A stretch of 64,000 nucleotides of DNA from Haliclystus octoradiatus. Its lineage: Eukaryota; Cnidaria; Staurozoa; Stauromedusae; Haliclystidae. The stretch covers positions 8,576,030 to 8,640,029 of the forward strand of contig OU744450.1 of assembly GCA_916610825.1 (NCBI GenBank), in the 5' to 3' direction. How positions within the stretch are numbered: position 1 is the first letter of the stretch; each line of letters begins with the position of its first letter. The position numbers and the translations under genes were made by a program. Below, in pieces: positions 1-12,296 of the stretch. The notes below the pieces were generated by a model. It saw nothing but the letters and a program-made list of their open reading frames with translations. It was not told where the DNA came from and did not search any database.

Positions 1-383
1 CGAAAGCAGCAATTCTAAACAGAGTAACAGCCAAGGCGTATCTACATTTTATTTTGGTATTTATTCGGAGCAGACGTTACTCCTTTGATTTCATGGAACT
101 GCACATGTCACGTTACACCAATGTAACTTGCTGTCTACAGAATATTTTGCAGTCAATAACATGTGCTATTGTATTGCATCTTCAATTTATACTTAGTTTA
201 ATTATTTAGTCTATAGCATTTATTTTTCTGTTTTTGTTTTTACATTGAAACATCCCTGAGAAAAATATTGACAGGACAGGTGCGGTTTCTGAATTAATTT
301 TATGATGATGATGATATAAGACAGTAGAATCACTGGAGTCGTAATTATTTTCTTCATTCTTGCAATTATGTGAATTATTACAG
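1..383. other. No gene recognised
   Basis: AT-rich sequence with stops in all frames. The only use I see is as the upstream intron or flank of the Ig-like exon that begins at 384. Confidence 0.5.
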
Positions 384-644
384 ATTGTGATAAGTTAAGC
401 TTCAGCGCTCTTGGTACTTTTAACGCTGATGACCATGCACAATTAACATGCGTACTCGACAGCAATCCTCCTCCCTCTGCCCTTCAGTATACACTCAATG
501 GTTTGAGTGTGGTAATGCCAGGCCCTAGATATTTCGCACCATCAAAAGAATACAGTAATCAAACACTTGTTTGTGAAGCGAAATAAACAACTACTTCTGG
601 TTTTAATTAGCCAAAAACGAAATCTCAAGATATGAACGTTCAAT
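384..644 (+). pseudogene. Ig-domain exon with two in-frame stops
   Basis: The segment is bounded by a good acceptor (attattacag) and a good donor (GTGAGT at 645). It reads as one immunoglobulin domain with a first cysteine in QLTCVLDSNPPP and a second in NQTLVCEAK. The phase is 1-in and 1-out, the classic symmetrical phase of Ig exons. In the same frame there is a TAA at 584-586 and a TAG at 608-610, after the second cysteine, and the residues beyond them (TSGF, then PKTKSQDMNV) still look like the last strand of an Ig fold. Either the exon belongs to a decayed gene, or it is a terminal exon that truncates the domain. No partner exons on the plus strand were found in the window, so the gene cannot be named. 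Confidence 0.6.
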
Positions 645-2336
645 GTGAGTATTACATCATGATTAATTTTCATTTAAGTGTTTACCATTACTTGAACTTA
701 ATAATAAATCAGGATTTATCAAAAGTGGACGTTTCTGAAACTCTATAGCTTCAACGAGATCTGGTTTTCCTTTGGTATCCCTCAAAGTGTTTGTATTAGA
801 GTACTTGTTAAAGGTCAAGCAAGACCTGCAGCCTTTGTATTGAATTTTTTGAAAATCTGATATCGTACCTTTTTATTTACGTCATGTTATTTTCAGTGAG
901 TTGATGAAATTTGAGCCGAGAATTCTGAAACGCAACTTCTATTATTATAACACTTTTTGAAATACACAAGCAAATTAATAGGAGTTCAATATAAAGATGA
1001 TGACAATCAGGATTTCAAATACAACATATATATGTCCTTAAAATCATCATTCCGAGCGAACAATACTGAAATTTTATCAGATATTTCTTACAAGAAACGT
1101 CGTGGTTCAAAACGCAGACAAACGAACGACTGGGGAACAGTTAGTAATTAAATTCAATTGAAATCAATTCTGTAGCAAACCATAACGTCCATACACCGTG
1201 GAATAGCATATGATGTTTGTTTTGCTTAAACGTCGGTGTAATTGAGTTACAGAAATATAAGCCGTTGATTTTATGTTGTGAAAATGAAGCTGGATTGGAT
1301 ATGTTTCTTCTTTGCAAGAAATATCACATTCATAGATTTGTAAACTAAAAAAAAACTGTATCAAATGTGCACAATTATCTACATTATTTTTTCTTTCAAC
1401 AAAATACTTTATTCTATATTACATCTTTGGTTCGCTATGAAAACTCAAAACCGAGTAGGTGATGTTCACTGGTGATATCACAACTGGTGTTTGAAAATGA
1501 GGCTTGGAAGAAATTGTATTTTTTTCAAAACAATTATTGCCGGTCAATAATGCCCCTGTAGCAATTGAGATCGCTCTTAATCGGATTTTACAGGCCTGCT
1601 GCATTGTACATGCGGCCTTAACTGCTAATTCAGGTAATGGATCAAGAATTAACAAGCTTCTTTTTTCATCGAAAATTGTAAAGTTTGGAATTTAGAGATT
1701 ATTCACATGACGAAAATGTTTTATACTGTTTGTACATAATGGCGATTGATTATTAACCAATCAAAATTTTCAAACGTCGGTGCCGTATCTGGTTGTTATA
1801 ATCTCTGTCTTGTGCATTGATTTCAAATAGATTCTTGAATTTCAACCACAAATGCTAAGATATTTATTTATTTAGCTGCAGCTGTGTTTTGGATTTTTTA
1901 TCACTATTCTCTTAATTAGTGTACTTTCAGTGTAGGGTTGTCATTTACTATGCGTTTTATCATAATTTAAATAATGACAATTGTGGTTTGGGTTAATTGA
2001 TATTTTCTCCGTCGAACAGGATATAGGGTAATTTGCAATTTGTCTATGTATACGATTCTGTCACCGTCATTAATATTACATCATCACCAGAGTTATGTAG
2101 AGCTGATCAGTTCAAAAAAATTCTACATCGTGCTTCATCAAAAATGTGTGCACGGAAAGGGCTATACGAAAAAAAGCGTGGAAATACACGATAAAGTGCG
2201 AAAACTCGAAACGAAAATCGATTTTCTTATTGATAAATCTTAATTTCTATTTGTGATTCTTGATAAGATCTGACATCGTAGCTAATTTATAGTTGAAAAT
2301 CTATTTATTGATGCATCAAATCAAAATATTACTTAC
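645..2336. other. No gene assigned; one coding-like open frame on minus strand
   Basis: Mostly non-coding in appearance. The minus strand is open from about 1712 down to 1419, with a cysteine-containing stretch (AACTMQQACKIRL, then TGNNCFEKN) that is less AT-biased than its surroundings. It could be an exon of the same gene as the Ig exon at 2337-2570, but I could not place convincing splice sites or a domain. A short plus-strand frame at 957-1151 is also unassigned. Confidence 0.25.
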
Positions 2337-2570
2337 AAATAACCTGTAACGTTAGACTCATTTCCCCGGGACAGCCACAAAGATTTCCTTTGCATTTCAA
2401 GGTCTTTCCGTTGTCTTTTAGATGAGGTATAAATGCCCCAGGTATATCCACATTATCTATTAGTAGTACAACTGAGCCTTGCTCTGCTCTGTATTGCGAT
2501 CGACATGTAAAATAAGAGGGAAATCCTGCTCTGACTGGACCAGGATCAGATAACACTACGGCATTCACAC
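2337..2570 (-). CDS. Ig-domain exon of an unidentified gene
   Basis: The minus-strand exon lies between an acceptor (ttcttttcag at 2571) and a donor (GTAAGT reading down from 2336). It is phase 1-in and 1-out and 234 nt long. It encodes an Ig-like fold: first cysteine in FPSYFTCRSQY, second in GKTLKCKGN, then a C-terminal strand MSLTLQVI. The usual core tryptophan is absent, and extra cysteines (LCGCPG) follow the second core cysteine. No stops interrupt it. It faces the same way as the adhesion GPCR at 28.7-54 kb but lies more than 26 kb beyond that gene's stop codon, so it belongs to another gene that extends out of the window or has introns filled with transposons. A tandem relative of the receptor gene is possible but unproven. 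Confidence 0.65.
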
Positions 2571-3115
2571 CTGAAAAGAAATAACAACAATAATTGTATC
2601 CTTATTTTGTATAATGTGATCACGTATACTTAATCAGGAGTTTCATTTGTTGGTGTAATTCATTATACCTAGGCTGGAATACGAGTTATCTCGAAATCGT
2701 GGCGTTTATTATTGTTGTTCCTGCGTTTCTGTAGGAATGAATTAATTAAAAATAGACAGACGATCAATGTTTTCAGGTGGTAAATAATTTTTTTTGAATT
2801 ATCTGTTATATTTATACCCCCCTATCTTAACGTGAACCAGAAATGTATATATCAGATATAGCAGTCTTTAAATTACTGCGCATAATCTATCAAATTATTT
2901 TCACTTGGATCGAACAAATATGTTGATATCTTAAATGATAATATTAAAGGCTCAACAAGCTATGCATACAAATACTCTTGATCTCCTGAATTATCTTCCA
3001 CTTTTCAGTTCCAAAAAATGTTCAATTCAGAATTCTCTTTTAATTCTTCATGAACTTTTGTTATTTCTAACTTCTTAAATAAAAGGGGAACTTAATTTAA
3101 GATAGCCTAGCTATA
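2571..3115. other. No gene recognised
   Basis: AT-rich flank between the Ig exon and the left end of the 3.3-kb inverted-repeat element. Nothing supportable was seen. Confidence 0.4.
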
Positions 3116-6100
3116 CACTCTTAAAAATTAAAGTGTAAAAGCATGACTTTTGGGGTGTGAATTCACACTTTTGGGGTGTAAATGCAAATGCCAAAAATTT
3201 ACCGCTAATTTTTGCATTTACAACTTAGGGGTGTAAATGCACTACCCTAGAAGTTGAAAATGCAATCCTGAATATTTCTCAAATTGACCGTACTTTTATA
3301 GGAAATGTTTGTTTGGCATTGCTTTCGTATTCGCAGTTGAAATCATGATACAAATAGTATTATTTAAGCTGATGTGGTACATAGTATTGCAAATGGCAGC
3401 AGATAATGATAACATTCAATATTCTTATTGAAGCATTTAATTTGCAGAAATGGTATACTACGATTATAATAATATGTTCAAGTGAAAATTGTAAGCATAC
3501 ATGTTATGACATATACAATATACATCCCATTACAGAATTACATAATTTAGTTAGCAGTTCTCTTTACAACCAGTAATAATTTTTATTGTTCAGGTAAGCA
3601 GCTAGTACTGTATCAGTTTTGAATAATTGCATTACTGATCAATTAACAGGCCAGCGAATGTTCCTGTGATTGTTATTGATTTCTTTTAAAAACTTTTACA
3701 ATTGCATTGAATTCCAAAGTGAATTATAATAAATTAAATGGAAATTGAACTATAGACCAGAGCATAAATATAAGATCCCACTTAGATAAAAACGATTCCT
3801 CATGTAGATGTACAGTACAGTGGTTTGAGTAAATGTAATAATCTGGAGATGAAAAATGAAAAGAAAATTAAAAAAAATTATAATAAAATTTCAAACGTGT
3901 GAAACAAGTGTATTCACAAGCAACTCAGTTTTAATGACACAGATGGATAGAATTAGTAGCAAATGTTGGTCACTGTCAACACACTCTTATAGACATAGTT
4001 GACATACAAGCATGAAACTTCAACTACACATGGATTTAGGAATGGGAAATTGTAATAGTGAAATTTACATAAAATGGTAAAATATAGGATTGGAATTTTG
4101 GAACATGAACATTCCGTATTTATATCAATCTCTAAACTAAATTTGATACATATATCATAGATGGCAAATGAATAGGTTGGAGCATTGTAGGTGTTATTAC
4201 TACTCTATATGTAATTTTAATAATTTACAATGTAATTAAAATAAAATTCAGTGGTAAATAATTAGGAACCAAGGCCATATTCTATAATGCCATGCTATTT
4301 TGAAAAATTAAGCACTGCTGACAAAGTAGTCAGCTAAAGTGTTTATGAAGTGAAACCTGTATATAACAACCAGCAATTAGATTCATTAGGGTTCATTTGA
4401 AAGAAAAAACTGGTTTAGGATATGAGGATATCAAGAGGTACTTACAGATAATTTACGATATTGGTAATCGTGTTCACCTGACATCCAAGTAATAGTATAA
4501 TCTGATTTTATTTGATCTGGCTTGCTAGTGGCTATGTAGTTTTTCATGCAGATAAATTGGAAAAATATGATCAATGAAGAGATACCACAAGCTGTAAATG
4601 AAAAAATACAACATGAAAATATAGGTCTAACTCAGCTGATTGATGTTAAGAATTATACATTACAGTGGTATAGATGAATTAAGCAGCCATGAATAATATT
4701 TGGAGATCCAGATTATTATCATAGATATCTTATCATGCCTTTGTATATCGTTTCGATTTAATTTCAATGTTACCAATATTTTGAATATTGATGAAAAAGC
4801 CATAATTGACTATATAGATGTGATAAAGATAGTAATAACAATACAATATAGTAAGTTTCAAAAAAATCAAAAAAATAATAATAAATTGCATTACTGTAAT
4901 GTAATATGAGGTGAACATGTGTATGTGGGAGTGCTCAATGTTTGTTAAAACAGAGCATAATATACAATTGAAACAACGATGAGGCAAATGGCTTTTGCAT
5001 CATCGTTGTTTCAATTCTATAAATGACAATACTATAATATTTCATAAATATTATTCTGATCTGTATAGCTATAGCTATTAAAGCCGTCCAATATATTTTA
5101 GCTGTCCCATAGGCCCTTGAATGATATGAGAGAATAATTGAGTCTACAAGTAGCCTACTATTACAGTGAAGTTTATCAAGTCTATGAAGCAAGTAATTAT
5201 GAGTTATAGTAATCTAGTATTGAGTATATATAATCTTATGTTATTTGATCAATAAATTAAAGTAACTGCCAAGCATAATTTCATCATGGTATCCTTCAAT
5301 GCATTCCATTTCTGATTTACATATGATAGGGTAAGAAAGTTCACACTTACCGATACCCCATGAGTTTGTGGCACATGGTGTACTATAATGGATGTTATGA
5401 TATAATTTTCTTTGATTGGGCCTGGGAATCAAAACATTGAGATGAATTAATATATAATATTGTAATATACCAATCAATCATTCATATTCAAGTAAAATAT
5501 ATATATATATATATGCTTGCCTTTCAATTCTGTCGATCATTTTCTGGTTTGAAAGCCTACATAATCTAGTCTCAGTCGTAGTCCGGCATCCAATTAGCCA
5601 TATATCTGATCTCTGTTTTAGCTACCACGATGCCAAGTCAGAGCATTCTAACTGTGTACAAATAAAAACAGTTAGCAAGTAATTAGTATATGATGTGATT
5701 AACAAGCTTCTCTCCAGGTCTGAAAGAAAGTTGCTTACCTTTAACATTCCATACAAATAAAATGTAAAAGCGATAGACAAATTCACTTTCGGCCTGTAAG
5801 CATAGTTTCCTGTTCTGTAGTCCAGGTTAGACTAGTAGCCACTCTAGAATTGTTGCAAGTGGGTCATGCAGCAAGTAATATCATACAAATTGCATTTCTC
5901 ATTTTCAAAATCAGCTGGTAATCGCTGTGTGTAGCCTAATAACCGTTGAAATGTTTAGGCCAGGCTTGAAGCTTCGTTGGAATTTGTGTTCCTTTATTCT
6001 TTCCGTTTCAGGCAAATACGTTTCAACATAAACCATGTCAATAAACCATAAATAGCACTGCACATGAAACCAGAACTTTCAAAACCATTGTAATAAGATA

Positions 6101-6392
6101 GGATATACAACAACGTCTTAAACGATTCAAATTATAATAACTTGTTTGATATATTGAAAAGTTCACAATTCGTCTTCGCCATTTTCAAAATTCTGTAACG
6201 ATTTTGTAAGCCGCGCCTAATCTCCAAACGAGGTTAATAGTGTGAAAGCGGTGTAAAATGCATGATTTAAGGTAAAATGTTCAGAAAAAGCGGGTAAATG
6301 CAACACAAAGCGTGCGAATGGCATTCACACCTCTTCGCTTTTTGCATTTACACCCCAAAAAGTACGCTTTTACACCTTTAGTTTTAAGAGTG
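3116..6392. mobile_element. 3.3-kb non-autonomous DNA transposon with TIRs and TA target site
   Basis: The left end begins CACTCTTAAAAATTAAAGTG and the right end, read on the other strand, begins CACTCTTAAAACTAAAGGTG. Both continue with GTAAAAGC and TTTTGGGGTGT motifs and reach a less exact match for roughly 85-100 bp. Each end is flanked by TA (3114-3115 and 6393-6394), as for Tc1/mariner-type and some other DNA transposons. The interior has no credible ORF, so the element must have depended on a transposase in trans. The motif TTTTGGGGTGT is repeated inside the left terminus, so sub-terminal repeats are present. The superfamily is not settled. Confidence 0.75.
4966..5016. ncRNA. Near-perfect hairpin inside the 3.3-kb element
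   Basis: The arms 4966-4982 and 5000-5016 are exactly complementary over 17 nt (AATTGAAACAACGATGA against TCATCGTTGTTTCAATT). After one G-A mismatch, five more pairs (GCAAA/TTTGC) close a small TGGCT loop. This is a compact stem of about 23 bp, the size of a small-RNA precursor. No evidence of transcription can be seen in sequence, so the ncRNA label is tentative; it may simply be a nested palindrome. Confidence 0.3.
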
Positions 6393-9300
6393 TAGGCACA
6401 TAAATTTATATTTCATTTGAAAATTTAATAAAATTGTCATGAAAACTGTTTCGAATTTATACAGCCTATCGTCTATCTATTTGTTCAAACTTGCAAATAC
6501 TTTATAATTAATTACTAAAATTACTATTAATTTCTTGGAATGATCTCAAGAAACAAGAAGGATATCTGTTTTTTTGCATTACAATCTGATTTATTGGTGA
6601 ATGAATTTTGTTGGTCGTAAATCGCCATCAATTTATACTTGCTTATCCTCACTTATTAAGCACTTTTGGAACGTTTTTGCATCTCTAGGTTTCTTTTTTT
6701 CATTTATTCGACTGTTCAGATTTTTCACAAGTGAATGGGTTGTGACCCAACCAATTCAGGACAACGAAATCATACATTCTATTTTGGAAAGCAAGTAAAG
6801 GTATAAATAGGAGATAATCTATGTTGACTCTATAGTTTTGTTTATTTCTTCAAGTATAGCAACGAGCTGGACAATGAGTCAGCCGCGTTGCTTGGTTATT
6901 TTGGACAGATTATTTTCACAGTTTCTATGGTAACAATTGCAAATTTGTTTAAATCTTTGTTCATAATTTGGAGAATTGGTTAAGTTATTGATTTGATTAG
7001 ATGAAGAATGGTTTGTATTTTCGTTGTCCTCTTTCTAAATTTTTCGCAAAATTTTTATCTAATGAAGTTGATAGGTCTGATTGTGTTGATGTAGTAAATC
7101 TTTATTGAGAGAGGTGAAAAATTAGCACAACAGAGTATTCTATGACTTCAGTCTTGGAACCTTGGAGATGCTATTGAACAATATGACTTGACGCCAGAAA
7201 AATTCTGATAAGCTTTCCATTAATAATGACCAACTGTGTTTTTTAATCGAAAACTGTTTCATATGTGTGTCTGTTTGATCTTAACCAATCACTGATGATT
7301 GTGAAGCTTATGAACACATGTAATATATTAAATCAGATAGTATGCACGAGAATTGTGAGAAGACTGTACTACCTCTCGGAGGTAGTTGTTAGTTTTTCAA
7401 GTCTAAATGCACTATAACGCAATGTGTGACTAAATCTAGAAAATGTATACAAACAGTGAGGCGCTAGGTGAAACACAAAATGTCTTGTTTGTGGAGGGAA
7501 ACAATTAATAAGAATAATACACAAACTGTGTCAGTGATCAAATCACCATTGTTTCATTATTGTTAAACTCTTTTTCCGCAGCGCACTTTCAAAACCTCTA
7601 TTACACTTCTGGGATATCTATAGGCCTTGGGATACCTATAGGCCTTGGGATATCTATAAGCCTTGTGATTTACATGAGTTTTACAGTTTAAAATACATTC
7701 ATAAAATGCGATTAAAAAAAAACAAAAATCACGTAATTTTGACGGAGGTCCTGAGATAATAAACTGCGTTCCTTTTATTCTCTTCTTTTGTTATGAAGAA
7801 ATTTCTATTGTATTGAAGAATACTCCCATCACGCATTGCAAGACAACGTTGCACGTGCAAAAGCATTCTCATATCTGCAAATATATTTTGCAAAGTTATT
7901 CAATATGCCCAGAAGGAGAAGCGGTCAGCACATTGTTTACGATAATCATCAATATATGGGTTAGGTAAATCGTGACCACTATAAACAAGTCTCGATCCTT
8001 TATGTAATTTAAAGTATCAAATACTCTATGGCCTAATAATTATGTTATGCATTTTGGATAAGGGGCGCAAAAAGCTCCGGGATATGTGTTGGGGAGATAA
8101 TTTTGGAATTCAATGTAAGTCAGATAAGGGCTATGCCCCTAACATGTTTGCAACAGACAAAACAGAAAAAGATCAAACTGTGGTTTATAAGCTATATCTA
8201 CTTCTAAATTGACGCTATTCCATTTGTCTGTCTGTAATGTGTAAAACGGGGGGATTAGGAAAGCCGTTTTAGATCCAATCAATCCATGAATTATATCATC
8301 GAATTCGTCTTAACCCGGAGGCGTCCTTCCAATGCTTTATTTCCTCGATTGGCCAAGGTTTGACGGAAAATAACCAAAAGCTGTTTTTTATTTGTTCGCA
8401 ATGCCGCGATATGCAATAGAGGTGCTTAATCAAGTAGTTCCATACATGATCAACACTCTATTGTCTAGAAACATTGAAGCAGAACACCCTTTTGTTATTT
8501 CTGTAAAACGGTACTTCCACATTATAGTGATAGCTGGGTGTTTAACAAGAGCGGCAGTGAAAACGCAATAATAAAAAAATAAATGTAAACAAACTCTTCA
8601 TTCTTCGGTTGCCTAAATCATCGATATAAAAATAGATCTATGAAATTTGTTCCGATAACTAAATAAGGCCTACAGCCTGCAACAATGAAGATGTGTTTCC
8701 AGTCAACCACATAAGAAGTTAATTAAAACGCGGCCTACATCAAGAATAAGAATTGAAGGAGTTGAAAATTGAAAATCTAAACAAGTCAGGCAATTTATTA
8801 CTTCCTCAGTCTCAGCAGTGAAACGAAATAAAATATAAACAAACCGTTTATGTTCAATAACGGTAACTCAAAATTGCGATCTAATTATCATTTGTAATTC
8901 ACAAGATATACAAATGAATCCTACGGTATATACATAGCATAAATTTGAAATAAAAGCCCCAAATTGTATCGGTGTCTCTACATCGACGAAGAGGGGGGTG
9001 GCACTTCGAAAAAAGTAAAGTATCCAAAGAGTTCTGAAAATTTGAAAAAGCTACCCCAAAAGTTCTAAAAATCTAGAAAAATTACTTCGACTTTTTGAAT
9101 TTTCTTTCAATGTTCTTCAAAGTTCTTCAGACAGATTCCAATTTATTTTTTCAAAAATCTCTAGCAATTTAAAAAAGGGACCCAAAAGTATCCAAAATCT
9201 GAAACTTTCTTTAAACTACTTTTGTCAGATAGAATATGGACCCCCCAAAACTGGCACGTCTCCAAACTCCCTTCATTCAGAGTTACCCCCTGGGTTACAA
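6393..9300. other. No gene recognised
   Basis: Long AT-rich stretch with only short chance ORFs (for example 6601-6798). The only structured piece is the short tandem repeat at 7611-7664. Confidence 0.4.
7611..7664. repeat. Three tandem 18-bp repeats
   Basis: Three consecutive copies of GGGATATCTATAGGCCTT, each differing at most by one base from the next. Non-coding. Confidence 0.85.
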
Positions 9301-9309
9301 GGAACTATA

Positions 9310-9590
9310 GAGAGCGTGAATTACAGACGGAACATTGAAAGTCCTAATACAAGAACATTAGAACAAGTAGATTAAACGCTAACAGAGAGTGAGAGCCTGT
9401 CGCAGCTACAAGAGATAGTTAAACACAACGTAGTAGAGAGAGCAGATTGCAAGTGAATAAAGCTAATTTGGCAACTGTAAGAGACAGTGAAACACCAAAT
9501 ACGAGGGAAAAAAGATTACAAGCAAATGTCAATCTGGTAGCAAATATACGGGACACTCAAACGTCAAATACAAGGGATCCATCCATTTTC
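9310..9590 (+). pseudogene. Decayed repeat-peptide ORF (transposon-type RExRL repeats)
   Basis: Allowing one frameshift and two stops, the plus strand encodes about four copies of a 20-residue unit that is charged and arginine-rich: VAATRDS-TQRSRESRLQ, then NLATVRDSETPNTREKRLQA, then NVNLVANIRDTQTSNTRD, preceded by a poorer copy (ESPNTRTLEQ). Tandem repeats of the form ETPEQREARL with alanine-arginine linkers are familiar from the N-terminal parts of Helitron/PIF1-helicase-like and other transposon-carried proteins. That family link is from memory of the pattern, and no helicase domain is visible here. Confidence 0.4.
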
Positions 9591-9599
9591 CATCTGTTT

Positions 9600-10507
9600 T
9601 CTGTTCTGTTCAAAAGTCTTTGGAAAGGTAAACGTTTATAGCTCCCAGACCCCTTAAATAGCACGGACATTCAAAAGATATTCAAATAATTGAAAATAAT
9701 TGAACTGAAACGCATAGTACACATAATGACATGTAGGATATCTATTTGTAAGGGTATGAATACTACATTAGTTTGTTGAGATTACACTCATTGAGTGTAA
9801 CTTGGTGACTAGTGCCCAGAAAATGCCTGTTAAAACGAACTGAGACGATTGCTCTTTTTATCTAGCCATACATAATAACTTGACTGAGGAAACAATCAAT
9901 AACAACGCAAACATGGTTTAAATGCAGTGCACTAGGGATAAACAAGTTGAACTCTACGACAAAAACAATGGCCCAAAATCGGGACTGAAAACAGTTGCCT
10001 AACAAATCACAGTGGCAGGAAAACAATGATAAAAACATTAAGTGAAAGCAACGTCCCACACAATCATATTAATACCCAGCTATCTGATCATAACAATTTA
10101 AAAAGTATTGAGAACTATTGTACGTTTTCATATCGACGACAAATGAATATGTCCTATATACTGTTTATAGACGCGCAGCCGTACCTACTACTACTATATA
10201 ATAATAAAAATTAGAACACATTATCTATTTTCCGATCAAAATCCACATCCATGACTACGGAATCACAATGATGCATGTCACTGTTTAACGGAGCAGTAAT
10301 TACAGGGGGAAACATCTCCATCTATGTTAATACTGTTAATAAATCTCCCAAGCAAACATATAAAAGAGTCCGACGTCTGGATTCAAATAGTGAGAGCGAC
10401 GAGTATTTAACTCGTGGTTCGATAATTAACATGTTAAATATTCTATCAATTGTTAAATTATGTCTTCATTCAGTTATGTGAATGTTTTGAATTAATTACT
10501 TGAATAT
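9600..10507. other. No gene recognised
   Basis: Short frames at 10026-10214 and 10275-10481 have no recognisable domain and an AT-driven composition. Confidence 0.35.
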
Positions 10508-10902
10508 AGGGCCTGTTTACAAGGAGGGCGAGCTACCCGGGTCATTTGTTTATGCGCACTCGGAATACAAGCAAAGTAAGAAAGTTGTCTCGCTCCCGCA
10601 AGTAACTCGCCTACCCGAATTACTCGCAGTAGCAGACCCCCGGAGCAGACCAGGTTACCCTAACACCCGAGACAGCTTTTTGACTTGTAACCACAAATAA
10701 GCGAGTAACTCGGGTAAGCGAGTTAAAATTAAAAATCGTAGCTTGAATTTTCTATTGTTTCGAATGTTTCCGTTGTAGACATGCTTTGTTCTCTGATCGT
10801 TTGGTTACTCGAGTTGCCCTTGTAAACACACAACAAAGTTAAGCTCAGTAAGGCGAATAGCTCGCCTACCCGGATAACTCGTCCTCCTTGTAAACGGGAC
10901 CT
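10508..10902. mobile_element. MITE with 30-bp inverted termini, GC-richer than surroundings
   Basis: The left end AGGGCCTGTTTACAAGGAGG and the reverse complement of the right end AGGTCCCGTTTACAAGGAGG match closely, and the match continues into CGAGYTAYCCGGGT. The interior repeats motifs such as CTCGCCTACCC and GCGAGTAACTCGGG in both directions. The terminal style (GTTTACA next to a purine-rich block) resembles hAT-type MITEs, but I could not find a clean 8-bp target duplication. No coding capacity. Confidence 0.75.
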
Positions 10903-12086
10903 TAATTAAATTAAAATCAATCAATCAAATTTTTAGAATTTAATTATTATTTACTGTCTCAATAAATTCTGATCATAGATTTCAAAAAAAACGTAAATAT
11001 ATAATCATCATAATAAAATTTATTTTTCGATGTGTAGATCTCTGTACAAATAAAATAAACGTATTATTTCATGGTTTGAATCGTTTGTACGATTTTTATA
11101 CACTTGTTGGGAGATTTACGTGTAAATTGCAGATCATAGTGTTATACGCTCGGTCGTTTGACATTCTCTCCCAACTTGTGCATAAGAATCGTACGGGCTC
11201 ATCAACCATTAAGTAATCTCTATGTATCAATGTGAACTGGTTCTATTGTTGAAATCATTATACTGTGTCATGATTGTCATGTGTTACAGTGCTAGAATGC
11301 TTATGGGCATTTCGCCACTCTTTTAATGTCAACCACGTACTATATGACTGTACTAGTTTTTGGTACGTTCGACACCTTTTACTCAATGCTTAGCTACGTT
11401 TTTATACACAATGTAATATATTACATCTAGTAAGAATCCTATTGATTCAGTCAGTTGGTTTTACATGATTTCAATCTCTATGTTGGTGTGCTCCATTGTC
11501 GTCGCATAATAAGCATGAAAGATACATGCATAATTTGACAAAGTGAAGAAAAGTTATAAACTTATAAATACAGTTAAAAATATTCAATCCACCTGTAAAA
11601 TTCAAGTGTGAATACATTATACAGCTGCATTAGGCTTTTCAGCAATACAGAAAGCTAATAATCCACGTGATTGTCTATCGAAAAAGCTACTTATTATATG
11701 AGCGCTATAAAATAACACCGCAAACCGTAGAATGGATTAAAAATTACAACTAATCTTTACTGATGCACACAGATATCGTTCGAATTATTATAAAGTTGGT
11801 CTTCTGCCAAATAATTTAATTCGTTTTCTCTTCTTTTCTGCTTGTCCTGTTTGTCAATTTTATAAGTGTTCTATGTAAGATAGTACGCAATCGTTCATAA
11901 TATTAAGACACGTGACCTAGCGTCAGACCAGACGAACCCGTTTTGCCATAAGGCTAATCGTCTCAGTGCCAAAAAGACCATATTTAAAAGATCTAGAAGG
12001 CTACCCATATTTAAAATAACGTAGCCCTACCCTTGACAGATTACAGCTCAATTTAAATAATTAGTGGCAGAGATGTCCCAGAAGCA
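10903..12086. other. No gene recognised apart from a foldback
   Basis: AT-rich sequence holding only the foldback structure at 11087-11194. Confidence 0.35.
11087..11194. repeat. Foldback / palindromic element with 28-bp arms
   Basis: The arms 11087-11114 and 11167-11194 pair at 24 of 28 positions. Each arm runs from GTACGATT at its outer end to GTTGGGAGA at its inner end. The inner TTGGGAGA/TCTCCCAA signature recurs in the larger palindrome at 61001-61190 and, partly, at 35130-35260. Confidence 0.7.
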
Positions 12087-12296
12087 ATGATCCATTATGA
12101 GGTAATACCTGGTTCGCCGAATCTGTCAATAATTTTTAAGACAAAGTTAGGATGGTACCTGCTTGGAAAGATGAAAGAGTCAAGAGAGGTGGGTAAAGTA
12201 TTCTCCATTAATGCAGCTATTTCCATCGATTGCAATGATGACTTACTCAATAAAGGCAATAAAAATGGCAGTAGAGAGCTACGGCGGTATATCTGA
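12087..12296 (+). pseudogene. Possible BEL/Pao pol linker fragment
   Basis: A 69-codon plus-strand frame contains FKTKLGWYLLGK followed by an acidic stretch (IDCNDDLLNK). The motif T-x-L-G-W-x-x-x-G is characteristic of the region between protease and reverse transcriptase in BEL/Pao retrotransposons. It lies on the opposite strand to the BEL/Pao gag at 12.5-14.1 kb, so if real it is a separate or inverted fragment. Confidence 0.3.

Noticed and set aside
720-870. Galectin-like segment (FGIPQSVCIRVLVKGQARP)
   Set aside because: A short weak resemblance only, with flanking stops and no HNPR-type motif.
4700-5192. Overlapping ORFs of 70-85 codons inside the 3.3-kb element
   Set aside because: Composition is AT-driven (Ile, Tyr, Asn, Phe), there are no motifs, and they cross the hairpin.
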